A stretch of DNA of 44,163 nt from Oceanospirillum sediminis. Its GTDB lineage: Bacteria > Pseudomonadota > Gammaproteobacteria > Pseudomonadales > Halomonadaceae. A program made the translations under genes and the position numbers. Shown piece by piece: positions 42,661 to 44,163 of this stretch; within the stretch, counting starts at the first letter, position 1; each line of letters begins with the position of its first letter. Under the pieces are notes generated by a model. It made no database searches. It worked only from the letters and a program-made list of their open reading frames with translations, and was not told the DNA's origin. The stretch covers positions 1 through 44,163 of the forward strand of contig NZ_JACJFM010000041.1 of NCBI RefSeq assembly GCF_014164585.1. The letters are read 5' to 3'.

Positions 42661-43095
42661 ATGAGCTGCCAGAGAAAAGAAACTGTCAATCCGCTTTCCA
42701 GTTCATATCAGGTTTCAGCAAGCCGCTTATTACCGAAAACCACCAACATCAAGGAGATAGGCTGTATCTGTATCACGACGAATGACCTGAAATACAGTCA
42801 AGAAGTTGAAGAATGTCGCAAGACTTTTCAGAAATGCAATGCTCAGGCTGTCATACTACAGCAACCAGATCAGGCCAGAGTCAATACTTATGTATCCGAT
42901 CTTTACAGCATCTATAATCAGATAAGATATCATCTACTGATACTTTCAGAGCCAGCAGCAGCGGCCGGAGGTGATAATGAGCAAACCGCTATATGGATTT
43001 TTCCTGATAACCCTGCTGTATCTTCCGGATACTGGCTATGCCTCGTCAGTCAAAAAAATATACCTGACATCCCTGGAGTGGCCGCCATACAGTAG
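42661..43095 (+). CDS. Doubtful hypothetical protein overlapping the next gene
   Basis: An open frame of 144 codons from ATG 42661, with AGGA nearby. The first ~100 residues (for example GCICITTNDLKYSQEVEECRKTFQKCNAQAVILQQPD) look like a real protein: ordered composition and four cysteines. The last ~40 residues are coded by the same bases as the start of the binding-protein gene, whose strong GGAGG site lies at 42967. A one-base shift would stop this frame at TGA 42972-42974, within that site, the usual layout of coupled genes. So it may be an intact odd gene, or a frameshifted one. No family recognised. Confidence 0.35.
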   Translation: MSCQRKETVNPLSSSYQVSASRLLPKTTNIKEIGCICITTNDLKYSQEVEECRKTFQKCNAQAVILQQPDQARVNTYVSDLYSIYNQIRYHLLILSEPAAAAGGDNEQTAIWIFPDNPAVSSGYWLCLVSQKNIPDIPGVAAIQ

Positions 43096-43766
43096 CAGTA
43101 AACTACCGGATGGCGGAGCCAGTGTTGCTATTGCCAAAGCAGCTTTTCTCTCAATGGGATACCAGCTTGAAGTTGAATTTTATCCCTGGACAAGAGCTAT
43201 CAATGAGGCCAGAAATCCTGATAGCCGCTATTCAGGCTACTTTCCAGAATATTATTCAGAGGAAGTTGCCAGGGAGTTTTTGTATAGCCAGCCAATGGGA
43301 AGCAGCCCATTGGCACTGATTGAAAACACCCTTAATCCGGTTTACTGGAGAAAAATCAGCGACCTGAGCCCATATGTAATAGGCACGGTACAAAATTACA
43401 TAAATACCAGGGAGTTTGATCTGAGAGTAGCTTCCGGATTACAGAAAACGGAGGCGGTGATTAATGACCTGACCAATATAAAAAAAGTAGCGGCTAACAG
43501 AATACCGGCAGCCATTATTGATAAATAACGTATTCCATTATTTGCTCAATACAGACAAAAGACTTTCCCTTATTTCAGACAAGGTACAGATTAACCAGCG
43601 CTTACTGGAGAAAAAACAGCTCTACCTATGCTTCCGAAATACACCCAGAGGAAGATATCTGTCTTTTGTTTATAACCAGGGGCTCAGAAATCTCGATACT
43701 GACACCATGATAAACAGCTATATAAGCGCTCTATTGCATTCTGAATCGGAAAAAACTAAGCAATGA
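42977..43766 (+). pseudogene. Frameshifted periplasmic amino-acid-binding-like protein (SBP_bac_3)
   Basis: ATG 42977 follows GGAGG. The first 183 codons encode a signal peptide (LYGFFLITLLYLPDTGYASS) and a family-3 binding fold: YLTSLEWPPYSSSKLPDGGASVAIAKAAF, VEFYPWTRAI, YSGYFPEYYSEE, and ISDLSPYVIGTV. It stops at TAA 43526-43528 right after AAIIDK. In the next frame the expected continuation appears: NNVFHYLLNTDKRL ... LYLCFRNTPRG, to 43766. Removing T43526 rejoins them as IIDKNVFHYLL, the family's normal sequence. So one extra T has broken the gene (or is a sequencing error). The family senses or imports polar amino acids; no permease is nearby. Confidence 0.8.
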
Positions 43767-43882
43767 ATTATTCAGCCACAGATACAACTGCTATTCTCAG
43801 AACTGCAGCACGTTTCTTTCTTACAGGTTTATTCTATCTAGTCAGCCCTGAAAAAGTCAGGTTTCTATCTAACAGAGCATCG

Positions 43883-43915
43883 GTTGGCTTTATTGCTCCA
43901 GGAAATAAAGCCAAC
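43883..43915. terminator. Hairpin overlapping the IS5 transposase stop
   Basis: GTTGGCTTTATT (43883-43894), nine-base loop, AATAAAGCCAAC (43904-43915), perfect 12-bp stem. The transposase TAA lies inside it. It may act as transposase terminator or block outside transcription. Confidence 0.55.
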
Positions 43916-44163
43916 TGATTTTCTGTTCCCCATTTGCAGTTTGTACGATGACCAGAGCCTGAATGACTCCCTTGTATTCAAACAAAAAGAAAAGGCTCAT
44001 CCATTTCTTCAAATTCCAGGCACAAGCCGCCATTAACAGGTTTATTGCATCACCTTCGCTACCTTTCAGCCCGTTTCTGGAAAGTCGATAATCCTGTTTC
44101 AGATGCCCTATGATGGGTTCAATCGCTGATCGCCTCCTACAGAGCGTCCTCTTTCGGTTCCTC
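43890..44163 (-). CDS. IS5-family transposase, C-terminal part (cut by window edge)
   Basis: The minus strand from the window edge to TAA 43890-43892 encodes about 90 residues: RNRKRTLCRRRSAIEPIIGHLKQ, then DYRLSRNGLKGSEGDAINLLMAACAWNLKKWM, and a diverged tail. RRRSAIEPxIGHLK with the DAIN/LLxAAxxN block is the C-terminal signature of IS5-type DDE transposases, holding the catalytic Glu (in SAIEP). The start is outside the window, so completeness is unknown. The outer end of the element is probably within the 50-60 bases beyond the stop; CTAG at 43838-43841 fits the YTAR target preference of some IS5 elements, but I cannot prove the boundary. Confidence 0.85.
   Translation of the reverse strand, partial: RNRKRTLCRRRSAIEPIIGHLKQDYRLSRNGLKGSEGDAINLLMAACAWNLKKWMSLFFLFEYKGVIQALVIVQTANGEQKISWLYFLEQ

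Noticed and set aside
1..44163. CRISPR array, toxin-antitoxin pair, prophage or restriction system
   Set aside because: I looked for regularly spaced repeats, paired small genes, phage genes and methylase/nuclease motifs and saw none; the RlmI-like methyltransferase is of the RNA type.

Overview
This 44 kb window comes from the chromosome of a Gram-negative gammaproteobacterium. The gene set (YccF, RhlE, PpiC, a LuxO-type sigma-54 activator, TRAP transport, KamA, several GGDEF/EAL proteins, IS200-like and IS5-like transposases), moderate base composition and AT-rich intergenic regions fit a marine Oceanospirillales-type organism such as Endozoicomonas or a relative. That placement is inference from gene content; no 16S or marker gene is present. 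Both edges carry mobile DNA: a RAYT/IS200-like transposase with a partly duplicated 5' end on the left (208-1472), and the 3' end of an IS5-family transposase on the right (43890-44163).

Layout, left to right. 1.7-8.7 kb: yccF, a lone EAL phosphodiesterase, a divergent LysR/EamA-permease pair, a MaoC-like hydratase, an unknown membrane-anchored protein and rhlE. 8.9-11.1 kb: a minus-strand unit of a MarR-acetyltransferase fusion followed by azlC and azlD, with palindromes in front of both transcription entry points. 11.3-19.4 kb: a three-part envelope lipoprotein with a lysozyme-inhibitor-like domain, two membrane-bound GGDEF proteins, ppiC, a cysteine-cluster protein, two secreted proteins and a thpR stub. 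19.4-21.7 kb: a LuxO-like response regulator and a stand-alone BLUF blue-light sensor. 21.9-27.2 kb: a TRAP transporter (dctP, dctQ, dctM) divergent from two tandem paralogous LysR regulators. 27.2-32.1 kb: mostly single-gene metabolic units (glutamine amidotransferase, RNA-methyltransferase-like protein, FabH-like synthase, lysine aminomutase-like radical SAM enzyme). 32.4-37.7 kb: a double-receiver PAS-GGDEF response regulator, tRNA-Val(GAC), an Spo0M-like protein, a divergent pdxJ, a GNAT and a secreted alpha/beta hydrolase. 38.0-41.7 kb: a tight three-gene unit of histidine kinase, FixJ-type regulator and periplasmic binding protein, with no permease. 41.8-44.2 kb: an acidic repeat protein with an EF-hand-like loop, a frameshifted binding-protein gene and the IS5 fragment.

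Signalling dominates. Three GGDEF proteins (two membrane sensors, one response regulator) and one EAL protein act on c-di-GMP. A BLUF protein, a LuxO homologue, a kinase/regulator pair with its own binding protein, four LysR proteins and a MarR-GNAT fusion add further inputs. The best candidates for something not yet described are the kinase-regulator-binding-protein unit (38021-41708), the MarR-GNAT/AzlCD unit with its palindromes (8929-11159), the YbaY-MliC-COG3650 lipoprotein (11349-12437), the EF-hand repeat protein (41792-42406), and two intrinsic terminators with no gene in front of them (2546-2585 plus strand; 37763-37789 minus strand) that may end small RNAs or leaders. All family calls are from reading motifs by eye; no database search was run.
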